This document shows positions 1 to 6,585 of a DNA stretch of 18,885 nt, in pieces; within the stretch, counting starts at the first letter, position 1; every line of letters begins with the position of its first letter. Source of the stretch: Alphaproteobacteria bacterium (GTDB taxonomy: Bacteria > Pseudomonadota > Alphaproteobacteria > Sphingomonadales > Sphingomonadaceae); the NCBI GenBank assembly GCA_016650315.1, contig JAENVZ010000112.1, forward strand, positions 1 through 18,885. The letters run 5' to 3'. The notes under the pieces were generated by a model. It saw nothing but the letters and a program-made list of their open reading frames with translations. It was not told the origin of the DNA and searched no databases. The position numbers and the translations under genes are program-made.

Positions 1-305
1 GTCGGTCCGTGCAGGAAGGCGGGATCGAACCCGATATCCGCGTGCCGCAACTGTCCGACCCCGATTACAAGACGCGTCCACGCTTCCGCGAATCGGATCT
101 GCGTCGCCACCTCATCAACGAGGCGATGGTCGACAACAGCATCCTGGAAGATGACAGCAAGGAAGATCCGCGCTTCAATACTAACGCCGATGCATTGAAG
201 AAGCAGGGAATCGAAGACTTCCAGCTCCATTATGCGCTGGAAACCATTGGTCGCCTTGCCAAGACGCCGGTGCAGGTGGCAGCGCGCACTAGCAACAAGA
301 AATAG
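1..305 (+). CDS. S41 family C-terminal processing peptidase, 3' part only (5' end outside window)
   Basis: This is the C-terminal tail of a carboxyl-terminal processing protease (CtpA/Prc family, MEROPS S41). These are periplasmic serine proteases with a Ser/Lys dyad that cut proteins near their C-termini. The reading frame is already open at the window edge (first full codon at 3) and ends with TAG at 303-305. The first visible residues, RSVQEGGIEPDI, match the conserved end of the S41 catalytic domain, where a G-[RK]-S-[IV]-Q segment is followed by 'GI.PDI'. The rest is the variable, charged C-terminal extension. The PDZ domain and catalytic residues lie upstream of the window. An internal ATG-less stretch means the GTG at 9 is not a credible start. 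dsbB begins 11 bases after the stop on the same strand, so the two are probably co-transcribed. Family assignment is good; the exact subfamily cannot be judged from the tail. Confidence 0.8.
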   Translation, partial: RSVQEGGIEPDIRVPQLSDPDYKTRPRFRESDLRRHLINEAMVDNSILEDDSKEDPRFNTNADALKKQGIEDFQLHYALETIGRLAKTPVQVAARTSNKK

Positions 306-316
306 GGCGAGAGAGA

Positions 317-802
317 ATGCGCGGTTTGACGCTTGCCCGCCTGATCGCGCTGATCGCCCCTGCCGGACTGTTGGGCGGCGCGTTGCTATCGCAATATGTC
401 GGTGGGCTTGCTCCCTGTGAGATGTGCTACTGGCAACGCTGGCCGCATGCAGCAGCGATCATATTCGCCCTGTTCGCGATCCTGTTGCGCGGTGGGACAG
501 GTGGGCGCTTCTTCCTGATCCTGTCCGCGCTCTTCATTGCCACCAGCGGCGGCATCGGGGTTTTTCATGCTGGTGTCGAATATGGCTGGTGGGAGGGTCT
601 GACCGCCTGTTCGACCAGCACTGCGGGCGGCAGCGCGCAAGATATATTGAACAGCATCATGGCGACGCCGCTTGTCCGCTGCGATGTGCCGCAATGGACG
701 CTGCTGGGCATTTCGCTTGCGGGCTATAATGCCATCTTGTCGCTGGGCGCGACCATTGCCATCATCATGCTGATGACCGGCCACAAGAGTAAAGTGTCAT
801 GA
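317..802 (+). CDS. dsbB: Disulfide bond formation protein DsbB
   Basis: Inner-membrane quinone reductase that reoxidises periplasmic DsbA and passes the electrons to ubiquinone. The 161-residue protein has the four-helix DsbB plan, with hydrophobic stretches near residues 6-28, 44-58, 65-84 and 126-153. The first redox pair is C34-E-M-C37, followed by W-Q-R41-W-P; this Arg is the conserved quinone-binding position of the family. The second periplasmic loop holds C98 and C122, the expected second pair. Length is in the usual 160-180 range. The start has a purine-rich GGGCGAGAGAGA segment just upstream. Its stop overlaps the start of the Coq7-type gene by 4 bases (ATGA at 799-802), so translation is probably coupled. 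No dsbA is visible in the window. Similar small DsbB proteins with a CxxC first pair are common in alphaproteobacteria; confidence is high. Confidence 0.93.
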   Translation: MRGLTLARLIALIAPAGLLGGALLSQYVGGLAPCEMCYWQRWPHAAAIIFALFAILLRGGTGGRFFLILSALFIATSGGIGVFHAGVEYGWWEGLTACSTSTAGGSAQDILNSIMATPLVRCDVPQWTLLGISLAGYNAILSLGATIAIIMLMTGHKSKVS

Positions 803-1335
803 CGATACGCCGTCCCGGAGAAAAACAGTCTGACAAGGCGTCCATGCTGCGGGTGAATCAGGCCGGGGAATTCGGCGCGACCCGAATCTATGCCGGGCAA
901 ATGGCTGTTCTGGGCGACCGGCACCCGATGGCCCGCGCGATTGCGGGCATGGCGGCGCAGGAAGAGCGGCACCGGACGCATTTCGACGCGATGATAACCC
1001 GGCGCGGCGTGCGCCCGACCCTGCTTGCACCTTTGTGGGACCGGGCGGGTTTTGCGCTGGGCGCGGTGACGGCCGCAATGGGACCGGAAGCGGCCATGGC
1101 CTGCACCGCAGCCATAGAAACGGAAATCGACCGCCATTACAGCGCGCAACTGGATGACCTGGGCGATACCGACCCCGAATTGACCGACGCGATCAGGGAT
1201 TTTCAGGCCGAAGAGGTCGAACATCGTGAAACGGCACTGGCGTCGGGTGCGGAAAATGCACCCGCCTATTCGCTGCTTTCCGGGTTGATCCGGTTGGGAT
1301 GCCGTACCGCTATTGCGTTATCCAAACGCATCTGA
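799..1335 (+). CDS. coq7: Demethoxyubiquinone hydroxylase, Coq7/UbiF-type diiron protein
   Basis: Carries out the C6 hydroxylation of demethoxyubiquinone, a late step in ubiquinone synthesis, using a carboxylate-bridged diiron centre at the membrane face. The 178-residue protein carries the ligand set of the Coq7 family: E24 in NQAGEFGA, E55-x-x-H58 in QEERH, a Glu at 107 or 109 in ETEIDRHY, and E139-x-x-H142 in EEVEH. Length matches bacterial Coq7, which is shorter than the eukaryotic form because it lacks the targeting peptide. The ATG at 799 overlaps the dsbB stop by four bases, and no other start fits the family's N-terminus better. The pairing with dsbB links a quinone-using enzyme to a quinone-making one. 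Sphingomonads contain ubiquinone-10, which fits. Alternative hydroxylases (UbiF, UbiM flavoproteins) are excluded by the diiron motifs. Confidence 0.93.
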   Translation: MTIRRPGEKQSDKASMLRVNQAGEFGATRIYAGQMAVLGDRHPMARAIAGMAAQEERHRTHFDAMITRRGVRPTLLAPLWDRAGFALGAVTAAMGPEAAMACTAAIETEIDRHYSAQLDDLGDTDPELTDAIRDFQAEEVEHRETALASGAENAPAYSLLSGLIRLGCRTAIALSKRI

Positions 1336-1368
1336 TGACCTCCCGGTCGGGGGGCGGAAGGACGAGAC

Positions 1369-1878
1369 ATGAAAAAGCTGATGATGGCCGTCGCTCTTGC
1401 CGGAATGGTGCTGCCTGGACTCGTGTCCGCGCAAGAAAGGGAGACGGCCGGCGCAGTTGACGACGCATCGGTCAAGATCAATCAGTTGATCGTCTATGGC
1501 GATGACCCCTGCCCCGAAAGCACCGCCGACCAGATCACCGTGTGCGCGCGCAAGGGCGAGAATGATCGGTTCCGCATTCCCGAAGCGTTACGTAGCGAAT
1601 CCGGCCGACCGGACAACAAGAGCTGGACCGACCGCGTGGAGGCGATGGAATATGTCGGGCGCAGCGGCACCGACAGTTGCTCTCCGGTCGGCGCGGGCGG
1701 CGCTACCGGCTGTTTCGTTCAGTTGATGCGCGAGGCGCGGGCCGAACGGATGGGTTCCGACAATGTGAGTTGGGCCAAGCTGGTCGAGGCGGAACGCCAG
1801 AAGCGGCTTGAAAAGCTGGACGCGCAGGCCGAGGCGATCGAACAGCAGCTGAAAGCCGAGGAAAAAGGCGGGCAGTGA
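1369..1878 (+). CDS. Exported protein of unknown function, C-x10-C paralogue A
   Basis: I do not recognise a characterised family. The 169-residue product begins MKK with a hydrophobic core (about residues 4-19) and a likely signal peptidase I site near VSA-QE at 19-22, so it is predicted to be periplasmic or outer-membrane associated. The core (about 38-117) has IVYGDDPCP, VCARK, FRIPEALR, W..RVEAME and SCSP..G..TGC blocks. Cysteines 48/59 and 104/115 form two pairs, each separated by exactly ten residues. The C-terminal 50 residues are strongly charged and helical, probably coiled-coil (EAERQKRLEKLDAQAEAIEQ). GGAAGGACGAG upstream provides the ribosome site. The next gene encodes a paralogue with the same blocks and cysteine spacing, so this is a tandem duplication. 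DsbB lies two genes upstream, so disulfide formation by that system is plausible but inferred. Confidence 0.8.
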   Translation: MKKLMMAVALAGMVLPGLVSAQERETAGAVDDASVKINQLIVYGDDPCPESTADQITVCARKGENDRFRIPEALRSESGRPDNKSWTDRVEAMEYVGRSGTDSCSPVGAGGATGCFVQLMREARAERMGSDNVSWAKLVEAERQKRLEKLDAQAEAIEQQLKAEEKGGQ

Positions 1879-1963
1879 TGTCCCCATCATTTCTGCGTTT
1901 AACGCCTCGGCATAGCGCGGATACAGGACTGGTTCATCTGGGGAGACCGATTAAGGTTCTGTC

Positions 1964-2368
1964 ATGTCCCGATCCCGCCATATTGTCGCCCTGGCCTTGC
2001 TTGCCGCCGCCCTGCCTCTCATGGCCAGCGCAGCGGAGGCGGAAGCGCCCGAGCGTGTGACAACACTCGTTGTCTATGGCGATGACCCTTGTCCGGTTGA
2101 ATCAAGCGACGCCATCGTTGTTTGCGCCCGAAAGCCCGAGAGCGAACGATACCGCATCCCCAAATCACTGCGAGAAAAGAAAGCGGTGGTCGGCAGCCAG
2201 GGCTGGGCCAACCGCGTTGCAACCATGGAGGGGAAGGGCCGCCAATCGCTGCCCAATAGTTGTTCGGTCATTGGCAGCAACGGGCAAACCGGCTGCACGC
2301 AAGCGATGCTGCGCCAATGGTTCGATGAGCGGCGTCTTGCCAAAGAGGAAGCAGCAGATATTCCATAG
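1964..2368 (+). CDS. Exported protein of unknown function, C-x10-C paralogue B
   Basis: Related to the preceding gene and likewise of unknown function. The 134-residue product has an Arg-containing N-terminus, a hydrophobic core at about 7-20 and a probable cleavage site after ASA near residue 23. Shared blocks with the upstream paralogue are VVYGDDPCP, VVCARK, ERYRIPKSLR, W-x-x-RV-x-x-ME, SCSVIG and TGC. Its cysteines at 43/54 and 100/111 have the same ten-residue spacing within each pair. It lacks the long helical tail of paralogue A and ends soon after the last cysteine. It is 85 bases downstream of paralogue A. AAGG about seven bases before the ATG serves as a modest ribosome site. A role in the envelope is inferred only from the signal peptide and cysteines. 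Confidence 0.8.
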   Translation: MSRSRHIVALALLAAALPLMASAAEAEAPERVTTLVVYGDDPCPVESSDAIVVCARKPESERYRIPKSLREKKAVVGSQGWANRVATMEGKGRQSLPNSCSVIGSNGQTGCTQAMLRQWFDERRLAKEEAADIP

Positions 2369-2382
2369 GGAGTGTTTTTCCT

Positions 2383-2407
2383 TCTCCCATGAAGGGGGGG
2401 CGGGAGA
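2383..2407. terminator. Possible weak bidirectional terminator between convergent genes
   Basis: A TCTCCC/GGGAGA inverted repeat (2383-2388 with 2402-2407) sits in the 41-base gap between two converging genes. The six-pair stem has a long, G-rich 13-base loop and only a short T run after it on the + strand, so function is uncertain. The left part resembles the better palindrome at 9670-9694 and may be a decayed copy of the same kind of element. Confidence 0.3.
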
Positions 2408-2409
2408 TT

Positions 2410-3516
2410 TCACCCGATCGGAAACGACTCCACCAGCCGCGCCAGCGCTTCACGGACGGCAGGTTGTTCTTCCTCGCTCGTGATGCCAAGACGCACAATG
2501 GTTAGACCCTGCGCGGGCGAAATCAGGATATATTGGCCCTGATGGCCAAGGCATGCGAACAGGCTGGATGGACCCCGGCCGGGGAACAGCGCCGCTCTGG
2601 CACCCCTGGGCCGTGGCTTGTTCAGCCAAATATGTCCACCATAGCCCGGATCGAGCGGTGATGACGTACGCATGAAATCCACCCAGCGGGTCGACAGGAT
2701 CTGCCGTCCTTGCGCCTCGCCATCATGGCGCAGGAATTCCCCGAATTTCGCATAATCGCGTGCGGTTGCGTGCATGAAGCTGCCGCCGATCAGCGTGCCG
2801 TGCGCATCGAATTCCGGCGTCAGGCTGGCAAGGCCCAGCGGTTCGATCAGGCGGCCACGCATGAATTGCATCATGGCGTCGCGGCGAACCTGCGGGTCAT
2901 TGCTTTGCGTCAAGGCGCGGGTCACGATGTCGGACAGGATGATGCTGGTCGCGGTGCTGTATTGAAATGTGCTGCCGGACCGCGCGGCAAGGGGCTTTGC
3001 CTCCGCATAGGCCGCCATGTCAGCCGCGCCGCTGGTGAACAGCATGCGGACCGTGTCGCTATCATAGGCAGGATCGCCGGTTTCGACATGGTCAAGGCCC
3101 GACGCCATGTGAAGCAATTGCCGCAATGTGATTTCTCCGCGCGGATCGCCCGGTTGGCTCCAGGCGGGAACCGGAGCGGGCGCGTCGAGCACCAGCCGTC
3201 CGTCCGACACCATCAGGCCGACCAGAACAGCGGTGATGCTTTTCGCCATCGACCAGCTAATGAACGTGCTGTCCGGGCCGAAGCCGGGCGCATAGCGTTC
3301 CGCAAGAATGTCGCCATCCTTCATGACCAGCAGGGCGCGGGTTTCACCCATGGCAGGGTCGTCGAACAGCGGGTCGATCACATCGCGTAGCGCGACGCCA
3401 CTGGATGCCTGCACGCCATATTCTGGTTGCTTTTGCGCCGGGGAAGATCGCATCAGGAAAAACAGGGCAAGCGCACCGGCGGCAAGGCTTGCCACTATCG
3501 TCATTTTGCGATTCAT
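2410..3516 (-). CDS. Membrane-anchored serine hydrolase, beta-lactamase/class C (NylB-like) family
   Basis: A 368-residue SxxK serine hydrolase of the Beta-lactamase domain family, which includes class C beta-lactamases, 6-aminohexanoate-dimer hydrolase (NylB) and various esterases. The N-terminus has an uncleaved-looking anchor (IVASLAAGALALFFLM, about 7-22), so the enzyme should face the periplasm. The catalytic motif is S89-M-A-K92 in FISWSMAKS. Y186 in FQYSTATS matches the catalytic Tyr motif, although the third residue is Thr rather than the Asn of classical YxN. A C-terminal H325-Q-G in ACLGHQGQYI matches the third box, and GYGGHIWLN at 291-299 is typical of the esterase-like branch. 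The natural substrate cannot be named; antibiotic resistance should not be assumed. It diverges from a small cysteine-containing gene 39 bases away, so the two share a promoter region. Confidence 0.88.
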   Translation of the reverse strand: MNRKMTIVASLAAGALALFFLMRSSPAQKQPEYGVQASSGVALRDVIDPLFDDPAMGETRALLVMKDGDILAERYAPGFGPDSTFISWSMAKSITAVLVGLMVSDGRLVLDAPAPVPAWSQPGDPRGEITLRQLLHMASGLDHVETGDPAYDSDTVRMLFTSGAADMAAYAEAKPLAARSGSTFQYSTATSIILSDIVTRALTQSNDPQVRRDAMMQFMRGRLIEPLGLASLTPEFDAHGTLIGGSFMHATARDYAKFGEFLRHDGEAQGRQILSTRWVDFMRTSSPLDPGYGGHIWLNKPRPRGARAALFPGRGPSSLFACLGHQGQYILISPAQGLTIVRLGITSEEEQPAVREALARLVESFPIG

Positions 3517-3555
3517 GGGCCGTGCTTTACAGCATCGGTCGTTGAAAGGGGAGAT

Positions 3556-3870
3556 ATGAAAAAAGCGCGGGTGGCAAGTTATATGGCGGCATTACTGCTG
3601 GCATGCGGCGTGGCGCTGCTCGTCTGGGTATGGCCCGGCCTCAAGGCACAGGCAGCGGCGGGCGCGGCCTATGGCGCGCGGATGGCCTGTTCGTGTCGTT
3701 ATATCGAAGGGCAAAACATGGAAAGCTGCACGGGCGACATGGCTGATTCGGGCATGGATATGGTGCGCCTTGACGATAATCCCGCCATAAAGACGGTAAC
3801 GGGCAGTGTGCCTTTGATGGCCCGCCGCACGGCGCGGTTGCAGCAGGGATTCGGCTGTGTGCTGGACTAA
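3556..3870 (+). CDS. Small membrane-anchored or exported protein of unknown function
   Basis: A 104-residue protein that I do not recognise. The frame is open further upstream, but ATG at 3556 is the best start: it follows AAAGGGGAGA and places a positively charged MKKAR before a hydrophobic segment (about residues 9-27, ending in WVWPGL). A Cys at 17 after LLLA resembles a lipobox, but the hydrophobic stretch continues past it, so a simple membrane anchor is more likely. The outer part has ACSC at 44-47, C58 and a final C101 (GFGCVLD), with an even set of four cysteines after the anchor, which suggests periplasmic disulfides. The start is 39 bases from that of the divergent serine hydrolase, and the stop is only 9 bases from the converging DUF1232 gene. 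A functional tie to the hydrolase is possible but unproven. Confidence 0.7.
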   Translation: MKKARVASYMAALLLACGVALLVWVWPGLKAQAAAGAAYGARMACSCRYIEGQNMESCTGDMADSGMDMVRLDDNPAIKTVTGSVPLMARRTARLQQGFGCVLD

Positions 3871-3879
3871 AATCAGCGC

Positions 3880-4275
3880 TTAATAATATTGCCAGTTCGT
3901 CACCATGAAGGCGATCAGGATGGCAATGGCGGTCCAGATGGCGATGACCATGACCGCGCCCATGATGCTGACCGGGCGTTGGGTTTCCGCCTCAGCCTTT
4001 GCCTTATATTCGACCCAGAGCGGTTTGGGCACCATCCGTGTGAACAGCCATATGCCCACGGGCAGTATGATAGCGTCATCGAGCAAGCCCAGCACCGGCA
4101 CGAAATCGGGAATAAGGTCGATCGGCGAAAGTGCATAGGCGGCGATAAGCGCACCGAAAATGCGCAGCGCCACGGGGGTGCGCGGATCGCGCACGGCCAG
4201 CCAGATTGCATGGGCATCGACACGCAGGGCATGAACAAATTGCCTGAGTGCGCCGCCTTTGGGTTTGCCTTCCAT
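3880..4275 (-). CDS. DUF1232 (YkvA-like) membrane protein
   Basis: A 131-residue protein with the DUF1232 signature YALSPIDLIPDFVPVLGLLDD at about residues 47-67, here split as YALSPIDLIPDF and VPVLGLLDD. The family is widespread and its biochemical role is not known. Hydrophobic segments lie at about 38-49, 66-78 and a stronger C-terminal one at 104-124, so it is predicted to be an inner-membrane protein. The frame stays open far upstream across the neighbouring gene, but the start at 4275 is clear: on this strand AAAGGAGA precedes the ATG by a normal distance, and the family's N-terminus begins here. The gene diverges from the epimerase-like gene with a 27-base gap, and the two appear to use opposite strands of the same short palindrome as ribosome site. 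Confidence 0.85.
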   Translation of the reverse strand: MEGKPKGGALRQFVHALRVDAHAIWLAVRDPRTPVALRIFGALIAAYALSPIDLIPDFVPVLGLLDDAIILPVGIWLFTRMVPKPLWVEYKAKAEAETQRPVSIMGAVMVIAIWTAIAILIAFMVTNWQYY

Positions 4276-4281
4276 GGCTTC

Positions 4282-4292
4282 TCCTTTAAGGA
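4282..4292. promoter_or_regulatory. Palindromic ribosome binding site shared by two divergent genes
   Basis: TCCTT-T-AAGGA is an inverted repeat with a one-base centre in the 27-base gap between the DUF1232 gene (-) and the epimerase-like gene (+). Read on the minus strand it gives AAAGGAGA, 6 bases before that ATG. Read on the plus strand it gives AAGGA, 10 bases before the ATG at 4303. The spacing is good for the minus-strand gene and slightly long for the plus-strand gene. The gap is too short for two full promoters, so promoters must lie inside the opposite coding regions or further upstream. Confidence 0.6.
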
Positions 4293-4302
4293 CTATTGCA
4301 TC

Positions 4303-5289
4303 ATGATTGAAATTATTTCCGCAAAGGTAGAGCGCTGGAACGTCGATGGCGCATTCATCATCAGCCGGGGTGCAAAGACCGACGTTGACGCCGTCGTCTG
4401 CGAAGTCACTGATGGCACGCATGTCGGGCGCGGCGAAGGCACGCCGATTTATTATGAGGGCGAAACGGCGGATCTGTGTATCGATTCGATCCTGATGCGC
4501 GGCAAGCAACGGCGCGCAATCACGCGTGAGGATTTGCTCGATACCATGATGGAGGGCGCGGCGCGAAACGCGCTCGATTGTGCGCTGTGGGATCTGGAAG
4601 CAAAGCAGGCGGGCAAGCCGGTGTGGCAATTGGCGGGCCTCCCCGCCCCCAAGCCGCTTGTCACCGCCTATACGATCAGCCTTGCCGATCCTGCTAAAAT
4701 GGCAGCCGATGCGCGCGAGGCGGCCAAAACCTATTCGCTGCTGAAATGCAAGCTGACCGGTGAGGACGACCGCGAGCGTGTAGCCGCCGTGCGCAAGGGC
4801 GCGCCCGATGCGCGATTGATCGTCGATGCGAATGAAAGCTGGGACGAACTCGATATCGAGGCCGAGGCGCATGCGATGGCCGAATATGGTGTCGAACTGA
4901 TCGAGCAGCCGGTGTCGGCGGGCGAGGAGGATTTGCTGCTGGGCCTCAAATCCCCGATTCCCTTTTGCGCCGATGAAAGCTGCCACACCCATGAAGATCT
5001 GGACCGGCTGGAGGGCTATCAGGCGGTCAATATCAAGCTGGACAAGGCCGGTGGCCTGACCGAAGCGATGCTGCTGGCGGAAAAGGCGCGGCTTCGCGGA
5101 CTGGACGTCATGATCGGCAGCATGTTGTGCACATCGCTTGGCATCGCCCCGGCGTTTCTGCTCGGGCAACAGGCCAAATGGATCGATCTGGACGGCGCAC
5201 TTTTGCTGGCAAAAGACCGCAAGGGTGGGCTGAAACAGACAGGCGGTCTGCTGCAACCCGGCACGCTTTGGGGTACGGGGCGGCAGTAA
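4303..5289 (+). CDS. Dipeptide epimerase-like enzyme (enolase superfamily, L-Ala-D/L-Glu epimerase type)
   Basis: A 328-residue member of the muconate-lactonising/dipeptide-epimerase branch of the enolase superfamily. These enzymes abstract the alpha proton next to a carboxylate held by a Mg2+ ion; the AEE subgroup (YcjG, DgcA) epimerises L-Ala-D-Glu from recycled murein peptide. The catalytic pair is visible as K148-C-K150, and the opposite-face lysine as K246-x-D248 in NIKLDKAGGLTEA. Metal ligands are D175 (VDANESW), E201 (IEQPV) and D224 (CADES). The DLDG near 296-298 and the KLDKAGG segment favour dipeptide epimerase over muconate cycloisomerase. The specificity within the group cannot be fixed from sequence alone. 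The frame is open upstream of 4303, but the earlier part is antisense to the DUF1232 gene and the family's N-terminus starts at MIEI. Confidence 0.85.
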   Translation: MIEIISAKVERWNVDGAFIISRGAKTDVDAVVCEVTDGTHVGRGEGTPIYYEGETADLCIDSILMRGKQRRAITREDLLDTMMEGAARNALDCALWDLEAKQAGKPVWQLAGLPAPKPLVTAYTISLADPAKMAADAREAAKTYSLLKCKLTGEDDRERVAAVRKGAPDARLIVDANESWDELDIEAEAHAMAEYGVELIEQPVSAGEEDLLLGLKSPIPFCADESCHTHEDLDRLEGYQAVNIKLDKAGGLTEAMLLAEKARLRGLDVMIGSMLCTSLGIAPAFLLGQQAKWIDLDGALLLAKDRKGGLKQTGGLLQPGTLWGTGRQ

Positions 5290-5295
5290 GCGGCG

Positions 5296-6453
5296 TTATT
5301 TTTCCGCCCTGCGCAGGGGCATGACCTGTGGATAGGGCATAATCATTTGCCCGTCGGGCGCGGCAGTGAAGGTCGTCTGGGTCGGATAGGCGAATTCCAG
5401 GCCCGCTTCGTTGAACCGCTTCAATATGCCAAGGCCGATCATGTGCCGGGTCTGATACACCTCTTCATAGCTTGGGCTATAGACTTCGAATTCGACTTCG
5501 AAATCCAGCGAGCTTTGACCGAAACCGACAAAGCCGCTGCGGATGAACACGGCGTTGTTGGCCTCAACAATTTCTCGCAGCAGGCTTGGGATGGCCGCTG
5601 CCGCATCGGGAACGGTTTGATAGATAACGCCGATCGCGAATATCAGACGGCGATGATCCAGATCGGCATAGCTGGTAATTTCCTTTCCCAGCAAATTGGT
5701 GTTGGAAATGATTTTCTTCTCACCGGTAATCGCGCGCAACCGCGTGCTTTTCAGGCCGATTTTTTCCACCGTGGCAATAGTTGAATCGTAATTGATCATT
5801 TCCCCGCGAAGAAACGGCTTGTCGAAGATGATCGACAGCGCCGCGAACAGGTCGGAAAAAATCCCCTGCGCGGCAAGGCCGATGGCAATGCCGCCAATGC
5901 CCAGCCCGGCGACCAGACCCGTGACATTGACGCCCAGATTATCGAGCACGACGACGGTGGCGATGGCAAACAGCGCGAAGCTGACCACCACACGGATGAT
6001 GCCCATCGCATTGGCCAGGGTTTCGCCCGTATCCTCTCCGGCGCGCCGTTCCAATGTCCCCAATATCAGTTCACGCAGCCAGATCGCGCCTTGGAACACG
6101 GCCGAGATGGTGAACAGAAAGCGGACCGCTTCGGTAATGATCGCGGGCGGGCTGGCGTGCCCTGCAACCAGCTTTGCCGACACCATGATCATGAAGAACT
6201 GACTGGTCTTGCCAATGACCCGGCCCGCAATGGGCATCAGGCCCAAGGGATCTGTCTTGGTCCGCAACCGCTTGCCAAGCCCGCGCGCCAGCCCAAGCAA
6301 AAGGTAAATGCAGATGCCGACCAGCGTGGCAATAATGATGTCGGTACTGTTGGCGCTGATCCAATCGTAAGTCGATATCCAGATCGATCCCAGCTTCTGT
6401 TCCATGCCGCTGGCATGAATCGGCGATACAATGGTTGTGCTTTTATCTGTCAT
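5296..6453 (-). CDS. MscS-type mechanosensitive ion channel family protein
   Basis: A 385-residue inner-membrane protein of the small-conductance mechanosensitive channel family. Hydrophobic segments lie at about 38-56, 84-98, 108-127, 150-170 and 176-198. The pore-lining region is the Gly/Ala-rich helix VAGLGIGGIAIGLAAQGIFSD (about 181-201, written here in its conserved order GLGIGG then AIGLAAQ), followed by LFAALSIIFDKPF, which matches the MscS TM3 and the start of the beta domain. The remainder (about 215-360) is the cytoplasmic beta and alpha/beta vestibule. ATG at 6453 was chosen because AGGA lies eight bases before it; a TTG at 6486 in frame is possible but has no clear ribosome site. 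It lies downstream of the LapG-like protease gene on the same strand, 132 bases after its stop. Such channels release solutes on hypo-osmotic shock; whether this homologue gates that way is not shown. Confidence 0.9.
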   Translation of the reverse strand: MTDKSTTIVSPIHASGMEQKLGSIWISTYDWISANSTDIIIATLVGICIYLLLGLARGLGKRLRTKTDPLGLMPIAGRVIGKTSQFFMIMVSAKLVAGHASPPAIITEAVRFLFTISAVFQGAIWLRELILGTLERRAGEDTGETLANAMGIIRVVVSFALFAIATVVVLDNLGVNVTGLVAGLGIGGIAIGLAAQGIFSDLFAALSIIFDKPFLRGEMINYDSTIATVEKIGLKSTRLRAITGEKKIISNTNLLGKEITSYADLDHRRLIFAIGVIYQTVPDAAAAIPSLLREIVEANNAVFIRSGFVGFGQSSLDFEVEFEVYSPSYEEVYQTRHMIGLGILKRFNEAGLEFAYPTQTTFTAAPDGQMIMPYPQVMPLRRAEK

Positions 6454-6585
6454 GGAAATCCTGCTGCGGTTGATGCCGATCGGCAAGGGCTGCGGCGGTT
6501 CAAAGGCGGGGCGATATTCTTGGCATAGGGGGAGATGCCGGGAGCTTCAAGTTTCCTCGCCCAAAACGCGAGGAGGCTGGACAGT

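Noticed and set aside
2410..3516. Beta-lactam resistance gene
   Set aside because: The overall motif pattern (YST, GYGGHIW) fits the esterase/NylB-like branch, and class C-specific features are lacking.
4276..5256. Long open frame on the minus strand opposite the epimerase-like gene, joining on to the DUF1232 frame
   Set aside because: It has no family features and lies antisense to a gene with intact catalytic motifs. The DUF1232 gene has its own ribosome site and start at 4275. High GC content makes long antisense frames common.
6553..6575. Hairpin CCTCGC..GCGAGG downstream of the LapG-like gene, considered as terminator
   Set aside because: On the gene's strand no U tract follows the stem, so termination cannot be claimed. 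The MscS gene may be read from the same transcript.
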